Source: Lysobacter sp. S4-A87
GTDB lineage: Bacteria > Pseudomonadota > Gammaproteobacteria > Xanthomonadales > Xanthomonadaceae
Assembly: GCF_022637455.1 (NCBI RefSeq)
Contig: NZ_CP093341.1
Location: forward strand, 1,240,001-1,304,000
Reading direction: 5' to 3'
Length of the DNA stretch: 64,000 nt
Part shown: positions 62,930 to 64,000 of the stretch, in pieces
How positions within the stretch are numbered: position 1 is the first letter of the stretch
Layout: each line of letters opens with the position of its first letter
The notes under the pieces: model-generated
Databases searched by the model: none
What the model saw: the letters and a program-made list of their open reading frames with translations, nothing else
What the model was told of the DNA's origin: nothing
Made by a program: the position numbers and the translations under genes

Positions 62930-63565
62930 ATGAAGACCATCGAAGTCCGCCACCCGCTGGTGCAGCACAAGCTCGGCCTGATGCGCGTGGCCGGGATCAG
63001 CACCAAGGAATTCCGCGAGCTCGCCTCCGAAGTCGCGACCCTGCTCACCTATGAGGCCACCGCCGACCTGGAGACCGAGGAAGTCACGGTCGAAGGTTGG
63101 GCCGGGCCGGTGAAGACGCGCCGCATCAAGGGCGCCAAAGTCACGCTGGTGCCGATCCTGCGCGCCGGCCTGGGCATGCTGCCCGGCGTGCTGGAACTGA
63201 TTCCCGCGGCCAAGGTTGGCGTGGTCGGGCTGCAGCGCGACGAGAGGACGCTCGAACCGGTTGGCTACTACGAGAAGCTCACCGGTCGCATGGACGAGCG
63301 CACCGCGATCATCCTCGACCCGATGCTGGCCACGGGCGGCACGCTGGTCGCCACCGTCGACATGCTCAAGGCTGCCGGGTGCAAGCGCATCAAGGGGCTG
63401 TTCCTGGTGGCCGCGCCGGAGGGATTGCGCGTGCTCGAAAGCCGGCACCCGGACGTGGAGGTCTTTACCGCCTCGATCGACGAGCGCCTCAACGACGTGG
63501 GTTATATCCTGCCGGGCCTCGGCGACGCCGGGGACAAGATTTTCGGTACGCGGCACAACGGTTGA
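62930..63565 (+). CDS. upp: Uracil phosphoribosyltransferase Upp
   Basis: Salvages uracil with PRPP to UMP. The 211-residue protein has [12 protein letters not shown] at the N-terminus, [10 protein letters not shown], the PRPP loop [10 protein letters not shown] and the uracil-binding C-terminal [16 protein letters not shown]. All family positions are intact. Followed by a dispersed repeat 64 bp after the stop. Confidence 0.96.
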   Translation: MKTIEVRHPLVQHKLGLMRVAGISTKEFRELASEVATLLTYEATADLETEEVTVEGWAGPVKTRRIKGAKVTLVPILRAGLGMLPGVLELIPAAKVGVVGLQRDERTLEPVGYYEKLTGRMDERTAIILDPMLATGGTLVATVDMLKAAGCKRIKGLFLVAAPEGLRVLESRHPDVEVFTASIDERLNDVGYILPGLGDAGDKIFGTRHNG

Positions 63566-63628
63566 GGTCGGCCGTGTGGTCCAGCGCCATCCCGGGTGCC
63601 GCTTGCGCACAAGCGCCGCGCCCACCGG

Positions 63629-63658
63629 GTAGCCCGGGTAAGCGAAGCGCACCCGGGG
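63629..63658. repeat. GTAGCCCGGGTAAG repeat
   Basis: Exact 30-bp match to the left arm at 20253-20282 (gtagcccgggtaagcgaagcgcacccgggg), between the convergent upp and TMEM43-family stops. Confidence 0.88.
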
Positions 63659-63673
63659 TCGCCCCGCACACCG

Positions 63674-64000
63674 TCAACCGCGCCGGCGCCGCATCCGCCG
63701 CCACACAAGCGCTGCGCCCAGCAACATCGCCGTCGCACCCAGCAGCCACGGCAGCAATCGCTCATCCGTGCCCGGCGGCAATTCCACGACCGTCGAAGCG
63801 CGCTCGGCACTCAATGCCTGCGCCGCCGCTTCCGGCGACAACACCCAGCGGTCCCCGCGCAGTTCCACCTTGCCTTCCAGCGGCGGCAGGCTCAGTTCGC
63901 GCCAGATGATGCGGATGTCTCCGATCTGCGGGTCGAGCGGATTCTCGGCACTGCCCAGGCCGTCGCCTTCGGGCTGGAACGACGCCGCCAGGTTCGCCGG
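63674..64000 (-). CDS. TMEM43-family membrane protein (C-terminal part)
   Basis: Only the last 108 residues are in the window; the 5' part lies beyond the right edge. Visible: NPLDPQIGDIRIIWRELSLPPLEGKV-type segment, where PxIGDxR is the TMEM43-family signature, then the family phrase GDRWVLSPE and one membrane span LLPWLLGATAMLLGAALVW with an arginine-rich tail (RRMRRRRG). Human TMEM43 is an inner nuclear membrane protein; the bacterial role is unknown. Confidence 0.7.
   Translation of the reverse strand, partial: PANLAASFQPEGDGLGSAENPLDPQIGDIRIIWRELSLPPLEGKVELRGDRWVLSPEAAAQALSAERASTVVELPPGTDERLLPWLLGATAMLLGAALVWRRMRRRRG

Overview
The window reads as chromosomal DNA of a GC-rich gammaproteobacterium of the Xanthomonadaceae/Lysobacteraceae, most like Lysobacter. 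The evidence is the wording of the housekeeping proteins (RlmKL, MinC beginning SAAMDFEPAGELKIGQ, Tgt beginning MSRMSFDL), the strong GC bias, the many secreted peptidases and lipoproteins, and the dispersed GTAGCCCGGGTAAGCG-type repeats seen in that family. No rRNA, tRNA, phage, plasmid, insertion-sequence or CRISPR signature was found. Coding is dense on both strands in short operons.

Layout. 1-2.8 kb (minus): MOSC protein, alpha/beta hydrolase and rlmKL, the last cut by the left edge and carrying an internal repeat insertion. 3-5.4 kb (plus): AmpD amidase, TesB thioesterase and a DUF2007 membrane protein. 5.5-14 kb: six-EF-hand protein, Bpt leucyltransferase, an EEP-family lipoprotein, purT with a follower gene, a propeller-like lipoprotein, an unlisted 59-residue DUF4177 protein, an M15 carboxypeptidase, a 3-methyladenine glycosylase and a DUF423 membrane protein. 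14-17.5 kb (minus): SRPBCC/GyrI-like protein and a DesK/NarL-type two-component pair. 17.7-20.8 kb (plus): GNAT, minC, minD, minE and a small HEAAH protein. 21-26.5 kb (plus): M2 peptidyl-dipeptidase, tautomerase, DUF202, MarC and a sulfatase. 26.6-31.2 kb: modABC behind a perfect ModE-type palindrome, converging on an operon of nuclease, trypsin-like protease and modE. 31.3-39.4 kb: CycA-type permease, two M13 peptidases and an anchored hydrolase. 39.5-49.2 kb: rhomboid, alkyltransferase-like protein, Pit/DUF47 phosphate uptake, CNNM/CorC transporter, ExoD, a PhnD-like binding protein coupled to a GGDEF-EAL enzyme, and trmJ. 49.3-58.2 kb: suhB, yajC-secD-secF, queA-tgt, and an Lrp regulator divergent from a class III aminotransferase. 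58.3-64 kb: phytase-like lipoprotein divergent from a TonB-dependent receptor, a methyltransferase, upp, and the C-terminal end of a TMEM43-family protein.

How genes work together. Clear units are MinCDE for septum placement; YajC-SecDF for export; QueA-Tgt for queuosine; ModABC with ModE for molybdate; Pit with DUF47 for phosphate; and the kinase/regulator pair. Less described pairings are the PhnD-like protein with the GGDEF-EAL enzyme, the nuclease/protease/modE operon, and the phytase-like/TonB-receptor pair. Gaps between genes hold at least four classes of short dispersed palindromic repeat. One class is a roughly 150-200 bp element present in two full copies whose long arms differ in sequence but are each perfectly self-complementary.
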